Source: Flavobacterium alkalisoli (GTDB taxonomy: Bacteria > Bacteroidota > Bacteroidia > Flavobacteriales > Flavobacteriaceae). From it: a stretch of DNA of 64,000 nucleotides. Position 1 is the stretch's first letter. The number at the start of each line of letters is the position of its first letter. Below are positions 54,660-63,495 of the stretch, piece after piece. Below the pieces are notes generated by a model. That model searched no databases. It was not told the origin of the DNA and saw only the letters and a list, made by a program, of their open reading frames with translations. The translations under genes and the position numbers were made by a program. Location: the NCBI RefSeq assembly GCF_008000935.1, contig NZ_CP042831.1, positions 3,162,001-3,226,000 on the forward strand, read 5' to 3'.

Positions 54660-54974
54660 ATGAAAAGAGTTATTGTTGATTACGCCAAATTGACTAATGA
54701 AATTTTAACCCTTCTTGTGGAAAAATTTCCTGACGGATATGATGATTCGGACATCATCCGTTTTAAAAATGCAAAAAACGAAACTATCGAAGCGGTAGAA
54801 GTACGTACTGAGGATACCATTTACCTGGTAAAAGTAAGTACTAAGCTTGCAGACAGAATCGAAAATTATGAAGATGACGATCTTGATGCAGACGGCAGCG
54901 ATGATCTTGATGCTTTAAAAGATCTTGAAATTGCTGACGAAAGCGAGGATACTGAAGAAGAAGAAGAAGAATAA
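54660..54974 (+). CDS. Small acidic conserved protein
   Basis: 104 residues. The N-terminal 70 form a small alpha/beta domain (MKRVIVDYAKLTNEILTLL, FPDGYDDSDIIRFKNAKNE, YLVKVSTKLADRI), followed by a long Asp/Glu-rich tail ending in six Glu residues. Homologues are sometimes labelled DNA primase, but no primase motif exists here. It starts nine bases after the DHS-like gene, so it ends that operon. Function unknown. Confidence 0.7.
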   Translation: MKRVIVDYAKLTNEILTLLVEKFPDGYDDSDIIRFKNAKNETIEAVEVRTEDTIYLVKVSTKLADRIENYEDDDLDADGSDDLDALKDLEIADESEDTEEEEEE

Positions 54975-54998
54975 CAGGTATCAGGAATAATGATATAT

Positions 54999-55029
54999 TA
55001 AAGAACTCTTAATTGAGTTCTTTTTTTTT
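54999..55029 (+). terminator. Rho-independent terminator of the polyamine operon
   Basis: Stem AAGAACTC / GAGTTCTT with TTAATT loop and a run of nine T. Confidence 0.85.
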
Positions 55030-55064
55030 GCGTAATGGTTTATTTTTATAAAAAACCATTAATC

Positions 55065-55565
55065 ATGAAGAAAACAGCAGCATTACTTATTATTACAACA
55101 TCATTATTTGTCTCATGTAACGATAAAAAAAATGAAGAGGTTGTAGTACCCGAAGAAAAAGCAGAGAAAAATGTAACGGAAACTCCTTCTTATGAAAAAA
55201 TGTGCTTTTTGAAAGTTACAGAAAGTAAAGCCGAGTACAATGAGAACAGAGTTATTAGAGACAGCATTGTTTTTGAGCTTGAAAGAGAAGGTGACAGTAT
55301 TAGCGGTACTTTTAACTGGTTACCTTTTGAGAAAGACAAAAAATTAAGCACTTTTAAAGGTACGCTTAGCGGAAATACAGGGAACGCTATTGCCGATTAT
55401 TCTGCCGAAGGCATGAATTATAAAGAAGAACTGGTATTTACCTTAGGAGAAAATCAGGTCTCTATTATATATGGAGAAATGATTGAAGGTGAAGACGGTA
55501 TATGGAAATATAAAAACAAAGAAGCCGCTTCTACCCAAACGCTTTCTAAGGTAGACTGTAAATAA
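55065..55565 (+). CDS. Lipoprotein of unknown function
   Basis: 166 residues from the ATG at 55065 (an in-frame start ten codons upstream would precede the signal peptide). Signal peptide MKKTAALLIITTSLFVSC, lipobox FVSC, then an acidic/basic linker (NDKKNEEVVVPEEKAEKN) and a beta-rich domain with SISGTFNWLPFEKDKKLSTFKGTLSG. Family not recognised. A terminator follows. Confidence 0.75.
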   Translation: MKKTAALLIITTSLFVSCNDKKNEEVVVPEEKAEKNVTETPSYEKMCFLKVTESKAEYNENRVIRDSIVFELEREGDSISGTFNWLPFEKDKKLSTFKGTLSGNTGNAIADYSAEGMNYKEELVFTLGENQVSIIYGEMIEGEDGIWKYKNKEAASTQTLSKVDCK

Positions 55566-55591
55566 AAAAAGCCCGAAAGGGCTTTTTTTAT
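55563..55591. terminator. Bidirectional Rho-independent terminator
   Basis: AAAAAAAGCCC GAAA GGGCTTTTTTT between convergent genes. Confidence 0.92.
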
Positions 55592-55593
55592 TA

Positions 55594-56112
55594 TTATAGA
55601 TATCTTTCCTTAAAAACTTTCATATGATGTTTTTGATGTGCCGTAATCAAAAAACCTAATGCCCTTACCGACACCTGATGTCCTGATGCCTCTCCTTTTC
55701 TTAGTAATTGTTCCTGAGAAAAAGATTTAAACAGCATCATACTAGACTGCCTTACTAATGCAAGTTCAGTAAGTATATCCTGTAAGCCTCTGTTTTCTGC
55801 ATCAGTGTTATTAGCATAATCACTTTCATCAAAACCAGGCAACGGAGTTTTATCATTTCTTGAAATTCTCAACGCCCTGTAAGCAAAAATACGTTCAGTA
55901 TCAATAATATGCTGAATAATTTCTTTAATTGTCCATTTTCCTTCCGCATATCTGTAGCCATGCTTATCCATTGGGATATCCTGTACAAAGTGGATAAATT
56001 CATGTACACTCACTTCCAGCCATTCGGTTAAAGTGTAGGTGTCGTCAACATTTATGAGATAGGTTTCACAATACGGAGCATACTCGTCACTCGATAATTC
56101 TTTTACTTTCAT
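55594..56112 (-). CDS. DinB-superfamily protein
   Basis: 172 residues, a four-helix bundle of the DinB_2 type: GKWTIKEIIQHIIDTERIFAYRALRISR with one histidine, and LGFLITAHQKHHMKVFKERYL with the His pair. Likely a metal-dependent hydrolase/transferase of unknown substrate. Nine bases after ppc on the same strand, so probably its cotranscribed partner. Confidence 0.85.
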   Translation of the reverse strand: MKVKELSSDEYAPYCETYLINVDDTYTLTEWLEVSVHEFIHFVQDIPMDKHGYRYAEGKWTIKEIIQHIIDTERIFAYRALRISRNDKTPLPGFDESDYANNTDAENRGLQDILTELALVRQSSMMLFKSFSQEQLLRKGEASGHQVSVRALGFLITAHQKHHMKVFKERYL

Positions 56113-56121
56113 TTTTTAAGT

Positions 56122-58704
56122 TTAGGCAGAATTCCTGCTGGCATTAATATTCCCGAAAAGGGAACGTGTTACTATTTTTTCATAAACCTCAAGCAAGTTG
56201 TCCTTCTCTTCCCCGTTTTTCATCTGCCTTATTTTATGAAGGGCATATTGCTGTATAGTTAACAAAGGTAATACAATATGTTCTCTCATTTTAATGGAAG
56301 CCACACCATCAGGATAATTCTCCATCAATTCTTTGTAACCCGAAACTTTAAGCAATAGCCTGTTTGTTTCAAGGTATTCATTATGAATAATTTCCCAAAA
56401 TGAGCCGAACTCCTTATCCTCTTTCATATAAGCCGTTAACGGGAAAAACGATTTTGAAAGTGACATCATACTGTTTTCTATAAGTGTCCTGAAAAATAAC
56501 GACTGTTCGTATAATTCTTCCACTTCATTCCATTTTCCGTTTTTTTCCATTTCGCCTAATGCATATCCTACACCATAAAATCCGGGAACATTTTGTTTTA
56601 ACTGGCTCCAAGACCCTACAAACGGAATAGCTCTTAAATCGTTGAAATCCAACTGGGCCGATTTACTTCTTTTTGAAGGCCTGCTGCCGATATTGGTTTT
56701 CGCATAATAGTTAAGCGTACTCATTTTTTCAAGGTACGGCAGAAACTTCGGATGATTTTTAAACTCGGTATATTTGTCAAAACTTAGCTTTGCCAGTTCA
56801 TCAAACATTTTCCTTTGTCCTGAAGTTAGTTGTTTTTTATCCTTATTAAATACACCGTTAATAATTCCGGCACTTAAAAGATTTTCAAGATTATACCTGC
56901 AGGAATCCAACGTACCAAAATTAGAACTGATGGTTTGCCCCTGAATAGTTATCTGAATTTCATTATTTTCTATAGAAGGCCCTAATGAAGCATAAAACTT
57001 ATGGGTTTTACCCCCACCCCTTGCCGGTGGTCCGCCACGGCCGTCAAAAAATATTACTTTAATACCGTATTCACGGGCAACAGCAGTAAGATTTTCTTTT
57101 GCGGTATAGATACTCCAGTTAGCCATAAGATACCCTCCGTCTTTTGTACCATCAGAAAAACCAAGCATAATAGTTTGCCTGTTACCTCTCCTTTTTAGAT
57201 GATGGGCATATTTTGGATTTTCATACAATTTACGCATTGCCTCACCTGCTTCTTTCAAATCGTCTACGGTTTCAAAAAGCGGAACAATATCAACATCCGG
57301 TTCCTGCCACTCCAGCAATTCAAACAAAGTCAGTAGTTCCAGGACATTGTGAGCATTTTCGTTATTACTTATAATATAACGGTTTGCGCCCTGTTCTCCG
57401 TTTCTTTCCTGAATGGTTTTCATTGCAAGGATTGACTCCAGTGTCATTCTGGTATTATCATCTTCAAAATCCTTAGTTTCAATAGTACCCTTAAGTCCTA
57501 ATAAAGCTTTTAGCTTTTCCTTTTCGGCTAATGAATCATATCCTGAAGCCACATCAGTACTATTTTTGCCGTCAAGATTACTAAGCACATCTTTAACTAC
57601 ATTATCATGTATGCGGCTGTTTTGCCTTATATCCAGTGTTGCAAAATGAAAACCGAAAAGATTTACCTTATTTATAAGTTTATCTATTTCATCTATATAA
57701 AGTGACTGATGTCTTTCAACTACTATTTCCCTAATTTCATTAAGCAATGCTTTAAGCTCGTCCAACTCAATATATAATTCTCCCTGAGAATAGAATACCG
57801 AACGGTAAAGCTTTTGTTCAATTTCAATTACTAAAGGCTCTACCCCAGGGAAGGTAAGCTTGCGCCTCATTTTCCTGATATCCCTATAATAACATTTGAG
57901 TATGGAAGTACGTAATCTTGCAGCAACATTAAGAGTTATCTCTGTAGTTACAAACGGATTACCGTCCCTATCACCTCCGGGCCAAAAGCCAAAAGACATA
58001 ACCGGATGGTTAAGATTCTCTCCTTTATATATAGTATCCTGAATATAAAAAGACATCTCACCAGCTGTTTTATAAAAAACATTTTCCAGATACCATATAA
58101 GGCTTACCGCTTCATCAAAAGGGGTTGGTTTTTCTTTTTTTATAAAAGGGGTTTTTCCTAATTGAGCCAGTAATGTTTTTATTTCAGAAAGGTTATTGTT
58201 TTTAATGGCTTCTGTCAAATCGGTAATAATACCTAATACTGATCCTGGATAAAACTGCGTTGGATGCGCGGTCAACACAGTCCTTACCTGAAACTCCTCT
58301 AAAAAATCTTTTAATTCATCGCCATAACCCTGGATTTCTGCCTTTTCACGGATTTCCCTTAAAGAACCTGCTCCTTCTATATTATGAAGATTCAAAAAAG
58401 CAGCATCCTCTATTGCGTCAAAAAGCACAACCTGCCGCTCCACATATTGTATAAAGCGGAACATAAGGTCTATTTTTTGCTGTTCGGTACTGTCCTGTTG
58501 GTATTTTTCTATAAATGCATCAAAAATTTCCCGTGGGCTCTTATTTTGTTTAAATCCATTTTCACAAGTTTCAGTAAACAATGGTAACAACACACCGGTA
58601 TTATCAATGGCATCAAAAGGAAGCGTCATGAAAATGCTGTTAAATAGCTGATATTTAAGCTCAACATTCTCTTTAAAACGTTCTATTCTGGTTGCTGGGT
58701 ACAT
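56122..58704 (-). CDS. ppc: Phosphoenolpyruvate carboxylase
   Basis: 860 residues. Active-site blocks: VLTAHPTQFYPGSVL (catalytic histidine), FWPGGDRDGNPFVT, MLGFSDGTKDGGYLMANW, and FFDGRGGPPARGGG. It carboxylates PEP to oxaloacetate, replenishing the TCA cycle. The C-terminus ends NASRNSA rather than the NTG of many bacterial enzymes. The DinB-like gene follows nine bases later. Confidence 0.95.
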   Translation of the reverse strand: MYPATRIERFKENVELKYQLFNSIFMTLPFDAIDNTGVLLPLFTETCENGFKQNKSPREIFDAFIEKYQQDSTEQQKIDLMFRFIQYVERQVVLFDAIEDAAFLNLHNIEGAGSLREIREKAEIQGYGDELKDFLEEFQVRTVLTAHPTQFYPGSVLGIITDLTEAIKNNNLSEIKTLLAQLGKTPFIKKEKPTPFDEAVSLIWYLENVFYKTAGEMSFYIQDTIYKGENLNHPVMSFGFWPGGDRDGNPFVTTEITLNVAARLRTSILKCYYRDIRKMRRKLTFPGVEPLVIEIEQKLYRSVFYSQGELYIELDELKALLNEIREIVVERHQSLYIDEIDKLINKVNLFGFHFATLDIRQNSRIHDNVVKDVLSNLDGKNSTDVASGYDSLAEKEKLKALLGLKGTIETKDFEDDNTRMTLESILAMKTIQERNGEQGANRYIISNNENAHNVLELLTLFELLEWQEPDVDIVPLFETVDDLKEAGEAMRKLYENPKYAHHLKRRGNRQTIMLGFSDGTKDGGYLMANWSIYTAKENLTAVAREYGIKVIFFDGRGGPPARGGGKTHKFYASLGPSIENNEIQITIQGQTISSNFGTLDSCRYNLENLLSAGIINGVFNKDKKQLTSGQRKMFDELAKLSFDKYTEFKNHPKFLPYLEKMSTLNYYAKTNIGSRPSKRSKSAQLDFNDLRAIPFVGSWSQLKQNVPGFYGVGYALGEMEKNGKWNEVEELYEQSLFFRTLIENSMMSLSKSFFPLTAYMKEDKEFGSFWEIIHNEYLETNRLLLKVSGYKELMENYPDGVASIKMREHIVLPLLTIQQYALHKIRQMKNGEEKDNLLEVYEKIVTRSLFGNINASRNSA

Positions 58705-58733
58705 ACTTATTATTTTTTACTGAATTTAATAAA

Positions 58734-58763
58734 AAAACCCTCATGCGACTAACATGAGGGTTA
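58734..58763 (-). terminator. Rho-independent terminator of the Lrp gene
   Basis: Stem AACCCTCATG / CATGAGGGTT; on the minus strand followed by TTTTTATT. Confidence 0.85.
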
Positions 58764-58783
58764 TAAACTTTTTATAAAAAATC

Positions 58784-59263
58784 TTACAGATCTTTGAAGA
58801 TTGTGTGCATTAAACGTTTTTTGTCGTTTATGCTTTCTTCAAGTGATATCATAGTTTCCGTTCTGTAAACACCTTCAATATCATCTATCATAAAGATAAC
58901 TTCTTTTGCGTGCTTGGTATCTCTTGCTCTTATTTTACAGAATATATTAAATTTACCAGTAGTAACATGTGCAACAGTTACAAACGGTATTTCGTTTATC
59001 CTTTCAAGAACAAATTTAGTTTGTGAAGTGTTATGAAGAAATACACCTACATAAGCGATAAATGAATATCCAAGTTTTTCGTAATCTAAAGTAAGAGAAG
59101 AACCCTGAATAATTCCTGCATCTTCCATTTTTTTAACCCTTACATGGACTGTTCCTGCAGAAATTAATAGTTTTTTGGCTATATCAGTAAACGGAACCCT
59201 AGTATTGTCAATCAGCATATCTAATATCTGGTGATCAACTTCATCTAAACGAAACTTGCTCAT
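58784..59263 (-). CDS. Lrp/AsnC family transcriptional regulator
   Basis: 159 residues: winged HTH (DHQILDMLIDNTRVPFTDIAKKLLISAGTVHVRVKKMEDAGII) and an AsnC/RAM ligand domain (VAHVTTGKFNIFCKIRARDTKHAKEVIF). Distinct from the Lrp at 15902. It lies between ppc and the M14 carboxypeptidase gene on the same strand but has its own terminator; a global amino-acid-responsive role is plausible. Confidence 0.92.
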   Translation of the reverse strand: MSKFRLDEVDHQILDMLIDNTRVPFTDIAKKLLISAGTVHVRVKKMEDAGIIQGSSLTLDYEKLGYSFIAYVGVFLHNTSQTKFVLERINEIPFVTVAHVTTGKFNIFCKIRARDTKHAKEVIFMIDDIEGVYRTETMISLEESINDKKRLMHTIFKDL

Positions 59264-59354
59264 AAGCGTAACTTTTTTTAGGTAGATTATATATTTGTTA
59301 ATAATAAAACCACTACAAAAAAATTAATTTATTTTCAATAAAAAAAGAATATTG

Positions 59355-60515
59355 TTATTTTTTTTCTAATCCATTAACAAATTCTCTGTTTTTACCTATT
59401 ATAAAATCTGCTTTTTCTTCACTTTTTGGCAAATGACTTCCGCCCTCCCCTGTAAAAAGTTCTTGCTGGCAATCATACTCTTCATGACCATAAAAATTAC
59501 CAGAATCCCCTATTTCCTTAATAAAAGCTTCAAAAATTACAGAATTATCAATTAAGACTTCCTTGTAATGAGATGCAAAATTCGTGATAATTTCTTTATT
59601 TTCATAATTAATTTTGACATTTTTATACATGAAGTCAAAAAATATTACCTTATTTTGAGGAATTCTGAAATAATCTTCTCTTTTGTTAACAACTATAACG
59701 TTTTCGTAAATAGCATTAAATCCTGATAATATTGCAAAAAACACAAATTTTCGTGTTTTTTCTCTTAAATAGTCATTTTGATAATGTCCTGCCTCAAAAA
59801 GGATTGTTGGCACCCCTATTGATTGAAACATATCACCTATACAGTTAATATTAAATCCGTCATCAAACCTACCTACCTGCCCCGGTATAAACTCCTGTAA
59901 AGTTTCATTCATTGCAGCAATAACATTAATCGCTGTTTGTCTCGGTTCATTTACCTCTCGCTCCTCATTATAAGATGGTGCAAGGAATGATACAGTAGCC
60001 GGTTTGGGATTATCATCTCCTAATCCAAATATTGTACGCTGATCATGCATGTTATATGCAAAATGCGGTTTAAAGGAGTCAAAAGCTCCCCTCAGTACTT
60101 TAGCTTCCGGTTGTGAAAGATTTACCGAATCGCGGTTTAAATCCACTTCATTAGCATTAGCACGCGTGTAAAGTTCAGCACCGTCAGGATTAACTATGGG
60201 CAATATATAATAGGTGAAATGTTGTTTAAATGACTTTGCAAGTTCATCATCGCTTTTAAGGAAGTTTAAGAAGTCAAAAACCGCTTTAGTGGTGGTTGAT
60301 TCATTTCCGTGCATTTGAGACCATATAAAAACTCTGGTTGATCCAGTACCGGTTTTAATACTATATATAGGTTTATTTAAAACTGAATGACCTGCAACAC
60401 CAATTTCAAAATCGTTTTTTAAGTCGTTTAATATTGGTTCAATATGTTTATTAGTAATGTATCTTCCTCGTAATTGAGTGTTTACATATTTACTGAAAAT
60501 CCCTTCAAAATCCAT
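59355..60515 (-). CDS. M14-family zinc carboxypeptidase
   Basis: 386 residues, no signal peptide. Zinc motif HxxE in QMHGNESTTTKAVFDFL, the RDSVNLSQPEA and PHFAYNMHDQRT segments holding the substrate-binding arginine and third ligand histidine, and catalytic glutamate in TILFEAGHYQND. A C-terminal domain of about 120 residues has no recognised name. Family members cleave C-terminal amino acids or peptidoglycan peptides; cytoplasmic location is likely. The upstream 280 bases carry palindromes shared with the divergent HTH gene. Confidence 0.88.
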   Translation of the reverse strand: MDFEGIFSKYVNTQLRGRYITNKHIEPILNDLKNDFEIGVAGHSVLNKPIYSIKTGTGSTRVFIWSQMHGNESTTTKAVFDFLNFLKSDDELAKSFKQHFTYYILPIVNPDGAELYTRANANEVDLNRDSVNLSQPEAKVLRGAFDSFKPHFAYNMHDQRTIFGLGDDNPKPATVSFLAPSYNEEREVNEPRQTAINVIAAMNETLQEFIPGQVGRFDDGFNINCIGDMFQSIGVPTILFEAGHYQNDYLREKTRKFVFFAILSGFNAIYENVIVVNKREDYFRIPQNKVIFFDFMYKNVKINYENKEIITNFASHYKEVLIDNSVIFEAFIKEIGDSGNFYGHEEYDCQQELFTGEGGSHLPKSEEKADFIIGKNREFVNGLEKK

Positions 60516-60530
60516 GCTTAATAATTTAGA

Positions 60531-60806
60531 TTACAAAAGTAAACATCTTAATTTTTACAATTGTAAACAATGAAATTAATTCTTTTGTTTACTTTTGTAA
60601 ACAATACCTTCATTATTACAGCAAACACTTTAACAGTCTCTTAAATACAAGTATTATTATTTTAATTATCAGGGATTTAAGTATATATAGTTAAACTTTT
60701 TGTTTAGTGTTTTTTAGATATTATAATACGTGTTTGTGTAATCAAATATATTTGTTTACATTTGTAAAATACTAATAAATCAATACTTGTTTACAATGAT
60801 AAACAC
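60531..60806. promoter_or_regulatory. Cluster of five related palindromic sites in the divergent promoter region
   Basis: Between the M14 gene and the HTH gene lie five dyads with a 4-base centre that fit GTTTAC-N4-GTAAAC: 60531-60544 (TTAC AAAA GTAAAC), 60554-60568 (TTTAC AATT GTAAAC), 60585-60604 (perfect, TTGTTTAC TTTT GTAAACAA), 60754-60769 (GTTTAC ATTT GTAAAA) and 60789-60804 (GTTTAC AATG ATAAAC). The fourth overlaps the -7 box of the HTH promoter and the fifth covers its start codon. This is what autorepression by a dimeric HTH protein would look like. Caveat: the dyad itself contains TAnnTTTG, so part of the resemblance could come from promoter elements. Confidence 0.65.
60733..60764 (+). 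promoter_or_regulatory. Promoter of the HTH gene: TTTG-N20-TACATTTG
   Basis: TTTG at 60733-60736 and TACATTTG at 60757-60764, spaced by 20 bases, match the Bacteroidota -33/-7 consensus (TTTG, TAnnTTTG) very well. A start a few bases later gives a leader of about 27 bases. The -7 box is embedded in one of the palindromic sites. Confidence 0.7.
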
Positions 60807-61305
60807 AGAAGATTTCATTAAAAGACTTGAAACAATTTTAGATTACTACAGTATATCTGCTTCTGTTTTTGCAGATCAGATTGGTGTACAGCGATCAGGA
60901 TTATCACATCTTTTATCCGGAAGAAATAAACCCAGTCTGGATTTTGTAATGCGTATTACAGACAATTATCCTGAGGTAGATTTGTATTGGTTACTAAATG
61001 GTAAGGGATCTTTTCCTAAAGGTGAGGCAAAACATGAAAATGAAAATATAGTTCAGCTTACCCCTCCTCCTCCTTCGGTAAATGAAACCAAAACTAATTT
61101 TGAAGATTTGTTTTCAGTGTCAGAAAAGAAAACCGAAGAAGTTGAAATAAATGAGCCGGAAGTTACTGAACAGCATATTGAAGAAAAGAATAAAGCCGCT
61201 GCTCAAGTTAACAATATACCAATCACTTATAATCACTCTGAAGTGGAACAGGTTGTGATTTTCTATAAAGACGGGACTTTTAAACATTATAAACCTAAAG
61301 CATAA
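60796..61305 (+). CDS. Phage-repressor-like HTH regulator
   Basis: 169 residues from the ATG at 60796 (a TTG three codons upstream also opens the frame). The HTH is CI-like: FIKRLETILDYYSISASVFADQIGVQRSGLSHLLSGRNKPSLDFVMRI, followed by YPEVDLYWLLNGKGSFPK. The remaining 90 residues are low-complexity, Glu/Lys-rich, and end with VVIFYKDGTFKHYKPKA; there is no LexA-type peptidase domain. Related HTH proteins are common in Flavobacteriaceae chromosomes. The palindrome overlapping its start codon suggests it represses itself and maybe the divergent M14 gene. Confidence 0.85.
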   Translation: MINTEDFIKRLETILDYYSISASVFADQIGVQRSGLSHLLSGRNKPSLDFVMRITDNYPEVDLYWLLNGKGSFPKGEAKHENENIVQLTPPPPSVNETKTNFEDLFSVSEKKTEEVEINEPEVTEQHIEEKNKAAAQVNNIPITYNHSEVEQVVIFYKDGTFKHYKPKA

Positions 61306-61311
61306 AAAAAG

Positions 61312-61343
61312 AAACCCCGAAATTCAACCAGAATTCCGGGGTC
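61312..61343 (+). terminator. Possible terminator hairpin after the HTH gene
   Basis: Stem ACCCCG(A)AATTC / GAATT(C)CGGGGT with an AACCA loop. The following T-run is absent, so it may be Rho-assisted or merely stabilise the transcript end. Confidence 0.5.
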
Positions 61344-61496
61344 CATTAACCAATAAAACAAACACAAATTTATTTTCTCCTAAAAAGTAGCCTTCTCCCG
61401 GCTGTTTTTAAATACACTTAATATTATTTTTATTGGTGTATTGTAAATTTACATCTATTAAATGTTAAACAAATATAATTTTTAGTTAAACTATTC

Positions 61497-62048
61497 TTAA
61501 TCATTTTTATAGCTGTTTTCGGGTATATAGCCCGTAACACCTTTGTAGTTAGACTCCAGTATTTTAAAGTCTTCTTCCTTATTTCCTGTAGGATAAAACG
61601 GCGGTGCTAATTTCACCTCTTTTTTACCGTAATCAAAAGCTACAGCTACTATAGGTACTTTAGCCTCAAGTGCTATATAATAAAACCCGGTTTTCCAGCT
61701 ATCTACTTTTTTACGGGTTCCTTCAGGTGCTATAGCTAACCTAAACACTTCCCTGTTTTTAAAGATATTGGCAATAGCCTCTACTTTGTTCTCATTTTTC
61801 TGCCTGTCAAGCGGAGCACCTCCCATCCAGCGAAACCACGCCCCTACCGGAAATACAAAAAGCTCTTTTTTAGCAACATAGTGCATTTCCAGACCTATAC
61901 TCCCCCGGGCAAAAACCCCAATAGCAAAATCCATCCAACTGGTATGGGGAACTACTATTATAATACATTTTTTAAGTTCGGGCGACATAGAACCGTTTAA
62001 GCGCCAACCCATTAACTTAAAGAAGATAAATCGATATATTTTTTTCAT
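61497..62048 (-). CDS. 1-Acylglycerol-3-phosphate acyltransferase-like protein
   Basis: 183 residues of the PlsC-like LPLAT fold. Catalytic HX4D in VVPHTSWMDFAIG and the glycerol-phosphate block IAPEGTRKKVDSWKTGFYYIA. Shorter than E. coli PlsC; similar short forms are usual in Bacteroidota, where they act on lysophospholipids or aminolipids. Divergent from the spermidine-synthase-like gene. Confidence 0.85.
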   Translation of the reverse strand: MKKIYRFIFFKLMGWRLNGSMSPELKKCIIIVVPHTSWMDFAIGVFARGSIGLEMHYVAKKELFVFPVGAWFRWMGGAPLDRQKNENKVEAIANIFKNREVFRLAIAPEGTRKKVDSWKTGFYYIALEAKVPIVAVAFDYGKKEVKLAPPFYPTGNKEEDFKILESNYKGVTGYIPENSYKND

Positions 62049-62108
62049 AGGCTTTTAAAGAAACAGGCGCAAAAATAGCATATATTTACAATAACGAAAT
62101 ACATTGAA

Positions 62109-62771
62109 ATGCTTAAGAAATTCCTTAGCTATTTTATCCCCGTAAATATCTATAAACGAAATTCTGCAATTAATAAAACCCTTGAAGTTACCTGGAATAA
62201 CGGACAACTGGTACTTGACTCTAAAAGTACAAATTATTCTTATGGTAGTCTGCAACGTATACTAAGAAAAGGGCTTCACTACATTGGCTTTGAGCGAATT
62301 AAAAAATTTGACAACGTACTTGTATTAGGTGTTGCCGGCGGAAGTGTTATTAAAACTATTGCCAACGAAATAGGCTTTAAAGGCCGGATTACTGGAGTTG
62401 AACTGGATGCCGATGTAATTACAATTGCCAACGATTATTTTAAGCTTAACGAAATACCTAACCTAACCCTTATAAATGATGATGCTTTTGAGTTTGTTTT
62501 AAAAACAAAAGAAAAGTACGATTTAATTATAATTGACATCTTCCAGGATACGGTAATGCCTAATTTTTTATTTGAAGAATTCTTTATAAACAGAATTAAT
62601 TTTCTACTTAAGGTAAATGGTTTTATACTTTTTAATACCATGACTTTAAACAAAAAAGATAAAGAGCGTAATTTGCTTTACCGCTCCCGTTTTACAGAGG
62701 ATTATTCCGTTAGAATGTACCCGAAAGTTGAGGACCACAACGAACTGTTCACCATAAAAAAACTACAATAA
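62109..62771 (+). CDS. Spermidine-synthase-like methyltransferase-fold protein
   Basis: 220 residues. Rossmann/methyltransferase fold with the SAM-type glycine loop VLVLGVAGGSVIKTI, acidic GVELDADVITIANDYF, and DDAFEFV...YDLIIIDIFQD, as in spermidine synthases. The N-terminal beta domain of true SpeE is reduced and the polyamine-binding motif is not clear, so the substrate is uncertain. It is followed four bases later by the PhyH gene. Confidence 0.75.
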   Translation: MLKKFLSYFIPVNIYKRNSAINKTLEVTWNNGQLVLDSKSTNYSYGSLQRILRKGLHYIGFERIKKFDNVLVLGVAGGSVIKTIANEIGFKGRITGVELDADVITIANDYFKLNEIPNLTLINDDAFEFVLKTKEKYDLIIIDIFQDTVMPNFLFEEFFINRINFLLKVNGFILFNTMTLNKKDKERNLLYRSRFTEDYSVRMYPKVEDHNELFTIKKLQ

Positions 62772-62775
62772 GTTT

Positions 62776-63495
62776 ATGGATTTTGCTGTTAACAAAAACG
62801 AGATTGAAAACAACGGATTTACTGTTTTAAATAACATCTATACAAAACAGGAAACAGAAGATATCGCAGCCATAATAAATAGCACAAAAAATACCGGAGA
62901 TACTTTTAGAAAATCTAAAGACCTTTTTGCGATAAGGCAGTTTTTAAAAGAAATTCCTGATGTACAACCTTTGGTTTTTAATGGAAAACTTAAAACTATA
63001 ATCAGTGCTCTTTTTGGAAACGATTACTTTTCTATAAAATCCATTTATTTTGATAAACCGGGTAATTCAAACTGGTTTGTGGCTTACCATCAGGATTTAA
63101 CCATATCGGTCGATAAAAAGACTGAAATTGAAAATTTTGGTCCGTGGACTGTAAAGCAAAATCAGTTTGCCGTGCAGCCCCCTATTGAAATATTAGAAAA
63201 TATTTTCACTATCCGTATCCACCTCGATGATACCGATGAGAATAACGGAGCACTTAAAGTAATACCGGAATCTCATCTTAAAAAGATATACCGCCCGGAA
63301 ACCATTGACTGGAATACAGAAAAAGAGGCTACCTGCAACGTAGACAAAGGAGGTGTCATGATAATGAAACCACTAATATTACATAGCTCTGCCAGAACAG
63401 TAAACAATAGCAACAGAAGGGTTATTCATATTGAATTCAGTAATATGGAATTACCTAAAGAAATTAAATGGGCTGAAAAACTGAATGTAAATTAA
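62776..63495 (+). CDS. Phytanoyl-CoA dioxygenase (PhyH) family protein
   Basis: 239 residues. Fe(II)/2-oxoglutarate jelly-roll of the PhyH type: the HxD iron ligands in [32 protein letters not shown], and the distal histidine and 2-OG arginine in [22 protein letters not shown]. It hydroxylates an unknown substrate. Its stop codon overlaps the convergent kdsB stop by four bases. Confidence 0.88.
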   Translation: MDFAVNKNEIENNGFTVLNNIYTKQETEDIAAIINSTKNTGDTFRKSKDLFAIRQFLKEIPDVQPLVFNGKLKTIISALFGNDYFSIKSIYFDKPGNSNWFVAYHQDLTISVDKKTEIENFGPWTVKQNQFAVQPPIEILENIFTIRIHLDDTDENNGALKVIPESHLKKIYRPETIDWNTEKEATCNVDKGGVMIMKPLILHSSARTVNNSNRRVIHIEFSNMELPKEIKWAEKLNVN

